Of a DNA stretch of 64,000 nucleotides, positions 26,884-37,990 are shown piece after piece. This DNA is from Hypomesus transpacificus (lineage: Eukaryota; Chordata; Actinopteri; Osmeriformes; Osmeridae): the NCBI RefSeq assembly GCF_021917145.1, contig NC_061071.1, forward strand, positions 383,375 through 447,374, in the 5' to 3' direction. Both the position numbers and the translations under genes were made by a program. A model generated the notes under the pieces. It was not told where the DNA came from and ran no database searches. It saw only the letters and a list, made by a program, of their open reading frames with translations. Position 1 is the first letter of the stretch. Each line of letters opens with the position of its first letter.

Positions 26884-29800
26884 CTCCTCAGTGTAGAGAC
26901 TGTGGAGGAACGTGAGACAAGCGTTGTACACATTGTATAAACTGTGGCTGATAATGTCAAGTAACCTGAACTGCATCTGACTTCAGGGTAAAAAGGAAAG
27001 GAAGGATTTTTCCCGGACTGTCTGATTTGTTTATCAGTTCCCAGTGCCAGTGGGTGTAACTACACCCACCAGATGTGTCTGCTTCACCACCACAGCCCAT
27101 CACAGCAACTACAGTGGTAAACCACGTAAAGGGGCCTTTTAGCATGCCGGACACCCCTAGCGGATCACGGGGAGCAGCACAAAGACAAGATGAGACACAA
27201 CCCCACATCTTTACCCTCGAGAACGTGACAGAAAAGAAGAGTTTAGATAGCCACTGTGAGACACGAGCAGCCTACATCTCTGTGTTTGGGTTAGTGGTTG
27301 GGCTGATGAAGGAGGATGAAGCAATAGGCAAAGCTCTCGACGCAGATTCTTTGACTTCAGACATGGTCAAAGTGAAGAGTTGGTGCTTTGAAAACCTGCC
27401 TATAAAATTCAGCCCCGGGGACTAGATTCTCAGTGTTTGCTCAGGGACTATCAGATGGTGGAACACTGAAGTAGTTCTGCTGTCACTAAAAAGAACTTCA
27501 GTGAAATTCTAATTCCAAAGAAGCTTCCAGGTATAACATGTGATACGTACAGCTCAGAGCATGTGACCGCTGATCAACATCCCCCCGGTATGTCGATTTG
27601 GATGGAAACATCTGCTAAGTGGACACGTTATTAAAACGGTCCACATATTGCCAGGAAAAGACATTCCAGGAAGACTCCCTGACGTGCTGAAATTCAATGG
27701 CTGTGATGTCATCACACATATTACAAGAAGATGCTATAGGCTCTTTGTATCAACATTGAGAATGCACATACTAATTGTTCACTGCATGGTAAAAGACAAA
27801 CATTAAGACACTAATGTCTATTAAATTACGTAAACTATGTATCCATTCCTCACTAAACCTTGTAATTATCTTTACTGTAAGACAAGGTTTTACTTCTCAA
27901 TCTCTTTCCGTCATTGACATTTGTTTATATTTTTACATGGTTGTCTTACAAGCAGTAAGCAAAAAATACAAAAAATATTTTCCTGTGAGAGCATAAATTG
28001 GCTGGGTTGAGACCTTCAAGGAGGCCAGGAAATTAAACACCATCCCTTGTCAGTTTTTTGAGGAGAAGGAATTAATCATCCATGTCAAATGTGCTGGAAA
28101 AGGCTTAATCCCACTGTAATGAACGATCATAACAGATTCCGCCTTTCAGAACAAATAATAATCTCCTAACTACTCTCAAACTAATTAATCCAGAGTATTT
28201 CTGTTTAAAAAATTACATTGTTATTGATTTAATCATTCTCTGCTGCGATAGTTTTACAGATCACTTTTTGTTTTGATGAAATTGGATTTAATGATACAAA
28301 TGCTTTAAACTTAACTCCTTAGTTAATCCATTCATCTATGATATGTTGTAATTATGCCATTATATAAATGCTCTCATTTTAGCGTATTAGTGTAGAACAT
28401 GTCAAATACCAGAGGAAAGCATAACTGCCACATTTAGACAGACTGGGAAAAATCCCACTTGCCCACTCATTAAATGTGTGTCTGAACTGATCAGATGATG
28501 TCATGCACCGGACCACTGACCCACAACTATTCCAACCATGGCGGCTGGGTACAATTATGAAAAATTATATCCAGTGTTTTGATTATTTCTACAGAGCAAC
28601 TCTAATCTGCTCCAGACTCTTCCAAGGTCTACGGTACTCCATCCCAGCAAAAACACACACACACACACTCACACACCAAATTGGTCTGCAAATGAAGCAC
28701 CCACTGTCCTCACAGTCAACCCATGAGGGGACCCACAATGGTGTTGATCTATCTGAAAACACAAGAAACAAGGGCAAGGATTCAGCAGGATTTAGACGGG
28801 AATGAAACCCACAATGTACATACAGCCAACATTCCTATCACTGCTTACATATCAAGACAAACAGCCATTAGACCCAAGATACCAACTGCAAACCATGCTA
28901 ATGTCAGATAACACATCTCACTTCCAGACACCATAAACTTTGTTATTGCAGAGTAAACACCCTGAGGACAGTGAACATGGCACATGTGGCCAATTAAGTG
29001 GGACAGGATTTGTTATGATGCAGTTAATCATGTGTGATGTAACACAATCAAGACAAACCATACTGTTTCAAGGTGACAAGAAAGTCATTTTCTCTGGTGT
29101 TTGACTACAGAAAGCAACTATAAAGTTTGTGTTTTTCATAACGACATGCTGAAGTCCTAACCTTTGCAGTTTATGGTAATTCTACATTGCTCTTCGGCAC
29201 AGTATGCCATGGCGTTTGAATAGAGTTATAAGACGTGTTCAAAGGTCAGAGTTTTGCAGGAAAAACCTTAAGTAGGAAAATAATATATTTCAACGAAAAA
29301 TTCTGTGATGAGGAAATCTTGAGTTCTTAGAATCATTGTAAGTATGGAGAAAGTCAGGACACCCTTCTCTAATCTCACCTGACTACAACTTTTTTACCCC
29401 ATATTCAACATTCTTGAACTTGACCCTTCCCAGGACATACATCTGTATTTAGTAAGAGTACCAAAGCTGGGGAGAAATATGAGGTCCACCTGTGCATTTC
29501 TTTCCCAGACAAACACACGCCATCTGTAGAGAGCTCTGTTTTTAGCAGCTTCACACACATCAACGCCGTACCGGTGCCTGTTGTGCGTCTTCCATCGCCA
29601 CGACCACCCCTGCCACAGGAAATCAAATTTAGCCCACACGTTGAAAGGGGACAGTTTACAATTTACAGACCATTTACAATGATCCGTGAAGACTGCAGGT
29701 CCTCTCATGCAGGTTTTGATTACTTTTGTCTAAGTTGAGTAATCAATAGAGAATAGGAACATTTGTCAAGAGATGAAGTTGGTGAAGTGATTTATACCTA

Positions 29801-31040
29801 CTGTGAAAGTCCGTACAGGTACGATGATGGTGCGCTACCTTGATTTATTTTGAAAATAGTCTGTAAGATTGTAAAAGTTGAATAGTTTCAAAGGTTAAGA
29901 AAAGGAAGCTGAGGCTATAATAGAAAAGGTCAAGTTGAACCCAATTCGCCTCCAACTGATAAAGTTGCTGTGAAACTTTCCAGCTCTGTGAAAACTTCTT
30001 GAGAAACGGCACCATACATCAGACCGTGGCACTGACCCGACATCCTGACTCCTAAATAACAGTGCAGTCCAACGCTTTACCTTAACACCTGCCTGAATAC
30101 ACAAGAAACAGAGGTCTCGTTGGTCCGGTGTATATCACTTTGATTTAACACAAAACTTCTATGCCAAATGCTCAAGAAACCCTAACGCTCCTGCTACACA
30201 TAGTGAGGAGAGAGAACAAGATTTACAGAGGACAGAGTTTATTTATGATCTCAGGCTCACGCTGTCTATTCCTGATTGAAGGTTAGGGTTAGGGTTTGAG
30301 TTTTTGCACGAAGACTAAAGTGGACCAGGACTACAGACACAGGCTAAACTCAACTGTGTAGAATTCAGGGATCGTATGGTGACACAACTCACACAGGAAT
30401 GACCGTAACTGATGTCTAGAACGTACACATGTCAAAATGATTCACGCCTTACCGAGAAGAACCCTAAAAGAGGGTCTCAAATGTACGACTTTCCCCCTCT
30501 TTGCTGTAGAGTCACTCCTGAGAGAAAAGACCATCAATGTGTCCTCATTTGGCTTGTATTAGGAATGTGTGAGACAGGTCACCAATGGTTGTAAATAGCC
30601 TTCAACCACACAAGCCTAGAAATGTACACAGGTGCACAGGATATTCCTTTCCCATTCATCTCCAGGTACAAAAACACATCAGATTAACTGAATAATAGTA
30701 TCATCCGGCCAAAGTCGAGCTGAAACCGCGTATGATGTCATTAGCGACACTCCTTTCCCAGGTCTTGGCATGGTGCAGGCTCTGGGACGCTGTTTTAGCA
30801 AAGAGCAATCCATCTTCTCAATGACGCATAATTAAAGCCCACAATGGCTTTAAATAAAAGCTGACATATAAAAACAGGCCGGGATACTCATCAGAGCTAT
30901 TGGGTCTCTAATGTTTCCACCTTGGATTTTTAAGAGGCCTTTACAATCACAGCCTTTTTTTGCAAGAGGCTGACTATTCACTCCATTTGAAGGGCTTGAA
31001 CGCCTTTTCAGAGAGCAAGAAGGAGTCACCTTTTCCATGA

Positions 31041-31122
31041 CTGAGAGAGAAAGAGAGACAGAGAGAGAAAGAGAGAAAGAGAGAAAGACAGAGAAAAAGG
31101 AGAGAGAGAGAGAGAGAACGCT
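31041..31122 (+). repeat. GA-rich microsatellite
   Basis: About 80 nt of (GA)n with AAAG and CAG interruptions. Confidence 0.9.
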
Positions 31123-31516
31123 ACCGTTCTTGATTTATGAAAGCGTTCGCTGTCACTTGATCAAAGAGTTCCCATTTGGAGAGGCTCCCACAAGGCCCAC
31201 AAGCACCAGCCATCTCCTGAGAAGCATCACCCTGTTGAGAGTGTGAAGTCCTCCGCTTGTGTTGCAGGTCGGCTCAGGTCAACCCCTCTCAACAGGTTCC
31301 TAAACTCACATAAATTACTGTCACTCGACAAGGTGAGCTACTGCAGAAGTAGACAATAGGATATCAGTCACCCCTCCCAACGATCCTATCTGCAAGTAGG
31401 AGTGATGACTTAGACTACAGACTTGGCCTGTTTCGATATGCAGGTTTGACATTCAACCCTCTCCAAAGGGTTCGTGCTGCAGAATTTGAAGGACAATGAA
31501 CAGACGTTTTAGTTTT

Positions 31517-32076
31517 GAGGGGGTGGGGTAAGGGGATGTGGGTAAGGGGATAGGGGTGGGGGTAAGGGGATGGGGGTAAGGGGATAGGGGTGGGGGTAAG
31601 GGGATGGGGGTAAGGGGATAGGGGTGGGGGTAAGGGGATGGGGGAAAGGGGATAGGGGTGGGGGTAAGGGGATGTGGGTAAGGGGATAGGGGTGGGGGTA
31701 AGGGGGTGGGGGTAAGGGGATAGGGGTGGGGGTAAGGGGATGGGGGTAAGGGGATAGGGGTGGGGGTAAGGGGATGGGGGTAAGGGGATAGGGGTGGGGG
31801 TAAGGGGATAGGGGTAAGGGGATGGGGGTAAGGGGATAGGGGTGGGGGTAAGGGGATAAGGGTGGGGGTAAGGGGATAGGGGTGGGGGTAAGGGGATGGG
31901 GGTAAGGGGATAGGGGTGGGGGTAAGGGGATAGGGGTGGGGGTAAGGGGATAGGGGTGGGGGTAAGGGGATGGGGGTAAGGGGATAGGGGTGGGGGTAAG
32001 AGGATAGGGGTGGGGGTAAGGGGATAGGGGTAAGGGGATGGGGGTGGGGGTAAGGGGATGGGGGTAAGACGGTGGG
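31517..32076 (+). repeat. G-rich minisatellite, 0.56 kb, G-quadruplex-like
   Basis: Dense array of variants of ggggtaaggggata and ggggtgggggtaagg with dozens of runs of four or five G spaced by 1-4 bases. On the minus strand it reads as a spurious (Pro-Thr-Pro-Ile-Pro-Leu) open frame of over 200 codons. Confidence 0.95.
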
Positions 32077-32140
32077 TGTGTCTTCCTTGCTGGGGGGTGT
32101 AGTCTAAGTATCTGTCACGTGTAGCAGTGCGACCAGACAT

Positions 32141-32292
32141 TTTACATTTACATTTTAGTCATTTAGCAGACACATTTTAATCATTTAGCAGATGCTCTTA
32201 TCCAGAGTCCGATTTACAGTAAGTGCCTTGCCCAGGGAGACAATGTAATTTGGCATGGCTGGGAATCGAACCGGCTACCTTCTGATTGATAG
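32141..32292 (-). mobile_element. tRNA-derived SINE, minus orientation
   Basis: The reverse strand reads as the same SINE family: degenerate head, then caaggcact-like body and tail. On the plus strand the tail appears first (tttacattttagtcatttag, partly duplicated), then cttatccagag, then the B-box complement gggaatcgaaccgg. Confidence 0.85.
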
Positions 32293-32401
32293 TCTTAGAA
32301 CAAAAGTATTTCAAATACAGAATCAGGAACCCAGTGAACTGCTCACAGGTATGGCATCTCCACAAATGAACTAACAGACAAAGGGAGCAGATGTTTACAC
32401 A

Positions 32402-32645
32402 GAGGAGAGGAGCTGAGGAAAGGAGCTGAGGAAAGTGGCTGAGGAGAGGAGCTGAGGAGAGGAGCTGAGGAGAGGAGCTGAGGAGAGGAACTGAGGAGAG
32501 GAGTTGAGGAGAGGAGCTGAGGAGAGGAGCTGAGGAGAGGAGCTGAGGAGAAGAGCTGAGGAGAGGAGCTGAGGAGAGGAACTGAGGAGAGGAGCTGAGG
32601 AGAGGAGCTGAGGAGAGGAGCTGAGGAGAGGAGCTGAGGAGAGGG
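32402..32645 (+). repeat. 13-bp minisatellite
   Basis: About 18 copies of a 13-bp unit (agctgaggagagg) with a few point variants, just after a SINE. Confidence 0.95.
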
Positions 32646-32969
32646 GGGATCAGCTGAAGGAGGCACAGGAACGCAGCAAACCTGGAACCAGGGGAGAGAG
32701 ACAAAACAAGATTTAGAACACACACACCCAGGATGACAGACAAAGAACACTAGGGAGAACAGGGAGAACACTAGGGGGGCAGAACAGGGAGAACACTGGG
32801 GGGGCAGAACAGGGAGAACACACTGAAGATACCATGGCCGTCTCGGTGCTGGGTTCCTCTGTTCTCATTGTGTTCCTGCGAGGAGGTGTGGCCTGTCCCT
32901 CGCCACACATGTCTGAGTTCCGCAGGCCCACGTGAGGTCGCGGCCCCGGCACGTGCCGACGGTTCTGGG

Positions 32970-33031
32970 CACGCCGCAAACGTGCACGCCGCAAATGTGC
33001 ACGCCGCAAACGTGCACGCCGCAAACGTGCA
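32970..33031 (+). repeat. 15-bp CpG-containing tandem repeat, 4 copies
   Basis: Four copies of gcacgccgcaaacgt (one with aaatgt). Confidence 0.93.
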
Positions 33032-33414
33032 CAAACCTCAGGGTCAGACAGACTTTCTGCGAGGAACAGAGAGAAAAAAAACCTCGAGAGGTTTATTTTC
33101 TTTTCCTTTTCCCTTTCTTGTTTTACCACTCTTATTCTAATATTAGGCTGAAGCATTCAGGAGGCCGTAATTGAATACAGAACCAAGCGTTGACACCGAC
33201 AGGAAGAGCAGAAAACAAGCTTTTCAAAACCTTAACTGTTGGACATAAACACTCGGGCCATCTAACCCTCCGTTACTTCTGAGCCTCACGTTGAAAACAT
33301 CTAACAATCCTACTGGTGGATGTAGCGGAACCTGAGGGGGTTGTGGCTGTCGATTCTCCAAAACAAAAAAAAAGATGAAACTCGTTGGAAAAACAACAGA
33401 CTCTTTGAGTATGA

Positions 33415-33540
33415 CACTGCTGGTCTGTGTCCGCCATGGGAGAGACTGCTGGTCTGTGTCCGCCATGGGAGAGACTGCAGGTCTGTGTCCGCCATGGGAG
33501 AGACTGCAGGTCTGTGTCCGCCATGGGAGAGACTGCAGGT
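33415..33540 (+). repeat. 29-bp minisatellite, 4 copies
   Basis: Four copies of a 29-bp unit (core ctgtgtccgccatgggagag). The first two begin ctgctgg and the last two ctgcagg. The NcoI-like ccatgg in each unit gives fake start codons. Confidence 0.95.
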
Positions 33541-34678
33541 GGGTCGGCTGTGGTTTACATTCATCGGATCCTCTATCGCTTACAGATGGGAGGTTTGAGG
33601 AGCAGCCGAAAGATTCACAACAAAGGCTGGGGTAGAAGGAGCCGGCCAGGTCCTCGCTCAGTGGGAGACCCAAAATGCTTTCCCCCTAGGCCTGTCGACG
33701 CCATCCACAACATCTCACTCTCTTACCCACGCAGACACACACGCACGAGTGCACTTGCACACACATGGACATAGAGACACACACACAGCAGCAAATGTTG
33801 CTCTGTAACTGGGGCCTGGCTTGCACACCAAACTATCGCAGGAGGGGTTCAGGGGGTAAATCTGCTGGGGCTGGAGGAATCTCGACAGCTCCTGTCTACA
33901 ATCTCTCAGGGTTGATGTCCCTGGATCCAGCTGAGCCGTTGCCTCGGCAACAGACTGTTGTGATTTGGCTAGTCGTTGTATTTCTATTCGCAGATTGTTT
34001 TCTTTGCGATTTGGCAATGGTTCTTCTTTTCTCTCCACGTAAATCCCGCCTGTTAGACATGGAAGGACTGAGATGAGAGGCCTGTCTGTTATCACAGAAA
34101 TATGAATCAGGGTGATACTCCTACTACTGACTACTTCCTTTGCCATTTTTAAAGGAGATGAGGCAGACTAGATATCAAACCCTGGTCTATGGGGCTTGAA
34201 CCAATTTGTCTGCCGTTAGACCGACACGGCTTCTTGAATCCCAAGTAAACCAGGGAGCTAAAAAACATCTCTGGGACAAAAAGGTAGATTGAAAGAGGTG
34301 AGACAAAATGTGCCCTGTTGTATAGCTCTGTTTTGTAGACTTGATACGACTCGATACAGCATCAATTTTGGCTCTCGCCCCTGCCGGTGTGGAGAATCAC
34401 AGTGCAAAGAGGGTTAAACGTACTGAATGCTGTGAAACAGTCGATCCTGCAAATATATGTAAATTCCCTGCACTTGAAACCAGCAATCTGTCTTTCTGAG
34501 AAACAGGATGATGCCAGTGACGTGGGCCTCCAGGAAATGACTGGAACCTAGACAGAGCGGGCAGAGGGCTTGAGGAGAGGAAGCTAACGACTTATAGTAA
34601 AAAGTGAACATGTGTCTATTAAAAAGGGCCAAATGCGTCACGACAGACTGTATTTTTTTTTTCATCTCCTCTTTTTGT

Positions 34679-34907
34679 GGGCGGCTGTGGCTCAGGGGGT
34701 AGAGAGGGTCGTCTGTCAATCGCAAGGTTGGCGGTTTGATCCCCGGCTCCTCCCAGGCCATGTGCCGAAGTATCCTTGAGCAAGACTCAAGGATACTGAG
34801 TCTTGCTCAAGTGTGAGTATGAATGGGTGAATGAGAGGCAAACATTGTAAAGTGCTTTGAGTGCCGCTAAGGTAGAAAAGCGTTATATAAATGCAGTCCA
34901 TTTACTT
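34679..34907 (+). mobile_element. tRNA-derived SINE of a second fish family
   Basis: Head gcggctgtggctcagggggt with B box GGTTTGATCCCCGGC. The tail reads gtaaagtgctttgagtgccg then gcgttatataaatgcagtcc, as in common teleost tRNA-SINEs with a LINE-like 3' end. An internal perfect 12-bp inverted repeat (agtatccttgag / ctcaaggatact, 5-nt loop) lies at 34769-34797. Confidence 0.88.
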
Positions 34908-35360
34908 TTACAGTTCAGTGTAATTTCTGGTCTCTGTGCATCCTGAGCAGTGAACGTCTGTCTTAAACAACAAGCTCAAGTTGTGTCCCTGGATGAACCA
35001 AAACCCACTAGGGCTAATCTTTGTTTCTTTCAACTCACAAATCCGACAGAGTAGACTATTATTTTACACCTGCTAATGTATTAAAATAGTGAACTTTCAC
35101 GAAATAAAGCAAACTAAATGAAAATATCATGCATCGTTTGGAATTTGCACATTATGTGCAACCATGTAATTGCCTAATCTAAATCTAATCTAAATTCAAG
35201 ACAAACGTGCAGCAGGTTGACTAAACGCCCTTAATCTGAGAAAATTACTGATGTGCAATATGTGCACTGAGAGTTCTGGTTGAATAGAGTATGGGCGCCT
35301 CCACAAGGCAATCTGAGATCAAAGACTCCACTGCAGTCAAGATCTAAAACTATGCAGAGT

Positions 35361-35551
35361 TTACATTTAATCATTTAGCAGACGCTCTTATCCAGAGCGA
35401 CTTACAGTAAGTACAGGGACATTCCCCCCGAGGCAAGTAGGGTGAAGTGCCTTGCCCAAGGACACAACGTCATTTTGGCACAGTGGGGAATCAATCCGGC
35501 AACCTTCTGATTACTAGCCCAACTCCCTCACCTCTCAGCCATCTGACTCCG
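35361..35551 (-). mobile_element. tRNA-derived SINE, minus orientation, near full length
   Basis: Best-preserved copy of the family seen at 13 and 51 kb. The minus strand reads GTCAGATGGCTGAGAGGTGA (head), GGATTGATTCC (B box), then the conserved body and tail ending in aaatgattaaatgtaaa. Confidence 0.9.
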
Positions 35552-36321
35552 GAGTTCCCACAAAACTGAATATCTTAAGAGTTCCAATCAATATTTTTCT
35601 GGGAAACTAGACAATAATGTTTTTACATTGTTTAATAGGTGGGCAAGGCAATACACGTGGCATAGATATGTTACAGTTGTTACCGTAACTTCATAAATGA
35701 ATGAAGACCTGAGTTCACATCCTTAAAAACTTTGGTGGTACGTATTTATACCTCAGGCCACTTAAAGAAGAAAGATCAACAAAGCCGTCATAAGAACAAA
35801 TATAGGGGTTAACTGGAAAACAAGCTGATCAAATGCAGTGATATACAGGAAGTGATGGACAGAATAGATAACACTCAATTAAAAATAATGTTGTTGCTGT
35901 CTGAGTGAAACCAGAATAGAGCAAATAGGTGAAATGGAAACCAAACCAAAAATAATTTCTGGAAATAAATTCTGGAAAATAAACTTACAGAAATTGCTAA
36001 CCAATCATCATTTATAATAATATTTAGAAATATTCATGTTTTTGTTGTAATTCAATTTTTTTTTTTTGACTCAAAGAAAGCATTTGATTGAGTCTATTTG
36101 TATGTACCCTAGCATAAAACAGTAATAGTTTTTAAAGAGTATTTTATATGTTTTATGAATAATCCAAACAATATAGCTCCAATGTAGATCATATTATTTG
36201 TAAGTATACTGCTAATTCATATTTAATTGATCTGTATTTAAATGTTACATTTATTTACACATCCAATATATTCACTACCAGGCTGAAACACATCCTAGGT
36301 CCGACACTGTTCTCAGCATGT

Positions 36322-36327
36322 TTTATT
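36322..36327 (-). terminator. Poly(A) signal overlapping the FIIND-CARD stop codon
   Basis: On the minus strand the last codons read TTC CAA TAA AA, so the AATAAA hexamer contains the TAA stop. If used, the 3' untranslated region would be only some 15-30 nt. Confidence 0.55.
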
Positions 36328-37990
36328 GGAAGCCAAGTGTTATGTATAAGGCAGGGTCATATTTAGCCAAAATAGATTTAATCACATAACATGAGGGAGA
36401 TCCTTTCCTCAGGACCATGTCGATGGTGACCCGTGTTCTGGTCTTCCTCACTGTCTCCACCTTCACTGCCTCCATCTCAGCATCGTTGATCACCCTCTCC
36501 TGCAGAAGTCCATCCAGCAGATCATTCAGGACAGGCATCGTCACTCGCTCCACAAACGCCAGTCTTGCAGAGCGCAGCTGCTCCTCTGCAGAGCCCTTCT
36601 GAGCATGCTCAGTCTGCCTGCCTCCCATCGATGAGGAACCTGGTTGTGTGGAGGAAACCCAGATGTGTTCAGCTGTTCAGAAATGAAGTGAGTGATTCTG
36701 GCATCAGGTTGGTGGACGTTACTGCCAGTCATTAACCTCAGTAAAGTACAGCAGAAACTGAAGCCTGAATGTGGACCCTGAGGATGTCCTGTACCTGTTA
36801 GTGGAACACTTGCTGCCCACACCTCCTCTCCTTCTCCCCCTCTCTCCAGAAGCCTCAGCCCCACCTGCTCTGTGTCGGCGCTCAGAAACACCTGGAAGGT
36901 GGGGTGGTAGTTTGGACCGTAGTTCCAGTAGACCTGAACACGCTGGAACACAGATGAGATCATTGTTAACAGCTAGATCTGAACCATTCAGAACCATCTG
37001 TCCGGTTTGGACGAGACTAAACCAGTGAATAATGAGATAATAATATATAAGGGGAACCAAATTAGTAAGAAATTACCACAGATAATATAAAGGTTTTGAA
37101 CCTAACGTAACATCATTAGACAAAAGCATTATTATATCATGAGTGAGTTTACCTTAGGTTGGATCATATCTCCCTCCACCATATCACAGCAGAGACTGTA
37201 GACTTCTCCACGAGAGAGTGTGCAGTCTGAACACACAGCTATATAGGAGCTCAATCTCTGCATCCTCTCCACCTGAAATAAGACGATGTATTCAACATGT
37301 CAGCATTTCACACTCTTGGCAAAGCTCACCAACTTCTACCCTTTATTTAACTCCTTTCAATTCACCCTTTTCAGGGCTTGTGGTGCAACCATAGTGATTT
37401 ATATACTGATGTGTTTTGGGTGTGTTAGAAGGTCTACCTCTTGGAGTGGAACGTTGTGTGGTAGAACAACCAGGTTGAGAACAGAGCGCTGGGGGCCAAG
37501 TGGTTGGAGGAAGGGCAGCACCTGCCCCCTGGTGGTGAGGAAGGGTATGTACCATCTCACCAGACCCCACAGGGACAGGTCTGTGATGTTCACCACCACA
37601 TGTGTGTCAGTCACCCTCAGGGGAGGCAAAAGCTCCACATTATCACCACTGACATGAGCCACAGACAAGGAGTCAAGACCCTCTCCTGTAAGACAGACAG
37701 GTTTCAGTCAGCAGTATTTCAGAGCTGAGTAGGGTAAGCGTGGTATTAGTGAGTTGTGAGAGGTGTGGAACTCACCAGAGAGAATCTCACAGTGTGGGAG
37801 GTGCAGCTGACAGACAGAGCCCTGAGGACAGCTGATGTTGAACAGGGGTCCTGCAGGGGTCTGGCCTATGGAGAGCAGCAGACCTTCATCCCATTGGACA
37901 GTTCTGTAGAGCACCTCCCCCTCTCCCTCCATCTGAAAGGCCAGACCTGTCAACCTGCATTGGAACACACCCGCATGGGGGCACTGGAGC
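36323..37990 (-). CDS. FIIND-CARD portion, splice-intact (NLRP1/CARD8-like module)
   Basis: Exons on the minus strand: 37990-37776 (ZU5-like: [28 protein letters not shown]), 37685-37438 (UPA start: [35 protein letters not shown]), 37272-37153 ([20 protein letters not shown]), 36942-36795 ([20 protein letters not shown]) and 36639-36323 (CARD). All internal splice sites are canonical and phases match. The CARD exon has [20 protein letters not shown], then INDAEMEAV and a terminal [12 protein letters not shown], as in FIIND-linked CARDs. In NLRP1 and CARD8 this module self-cleaves, and the released UPA-CARD nucleates caspase-1 activation. Here the serine aligned with the cleavage site is present (TDLS, codon 37573-37575) but Phe is replaced by Leu. 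No start codon can be assigned to this part alone. Confidence 0.78.

Larger units (their letters stand above)
17941..36321. other. Gene-poor repeat-rich interval between abi3bp and the FIIND-CARD gene
   Basis: I find no exon set with homology to a known protein in these 18 kb. Open frames here are short and unspliced, or arise from tandem repeats whose unit length is a multiple of three or whose unit lacks stops. Content: CT microsatellites (18.7, 21.8 kb), minisatellites (21.0, 22.75, 31.5, 32.4, 33.0, 33.4 kb), SINEs (23.7, 32.1, 34.7, 35.4 kb) and a tRNA-Cys-like relic (26.8 kb). The rest (24-26, 27-31 and 35.6-36.3 kb) is AT-rich unique sequence with nothing I can name. Confidence 0.7.

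Noticed and set aside
30281..30300. Interstitial telomeric repeat (ttagggttaggg)
   Set aside because: Only two units; too short to mean anything.
31415..32140. 241-codon proline-rich open frame on the minus strand
   Set aside because: Direct translation of the G-rich minisatellite (repeated PTPIPLPP); no unique coding sequence.
36541..37028. Overlapping long frames on both strands in the FIIND-CARD region
   Set aside because: Shadows of the real exons 36942-36795 and 36639-36323; they read through introns.
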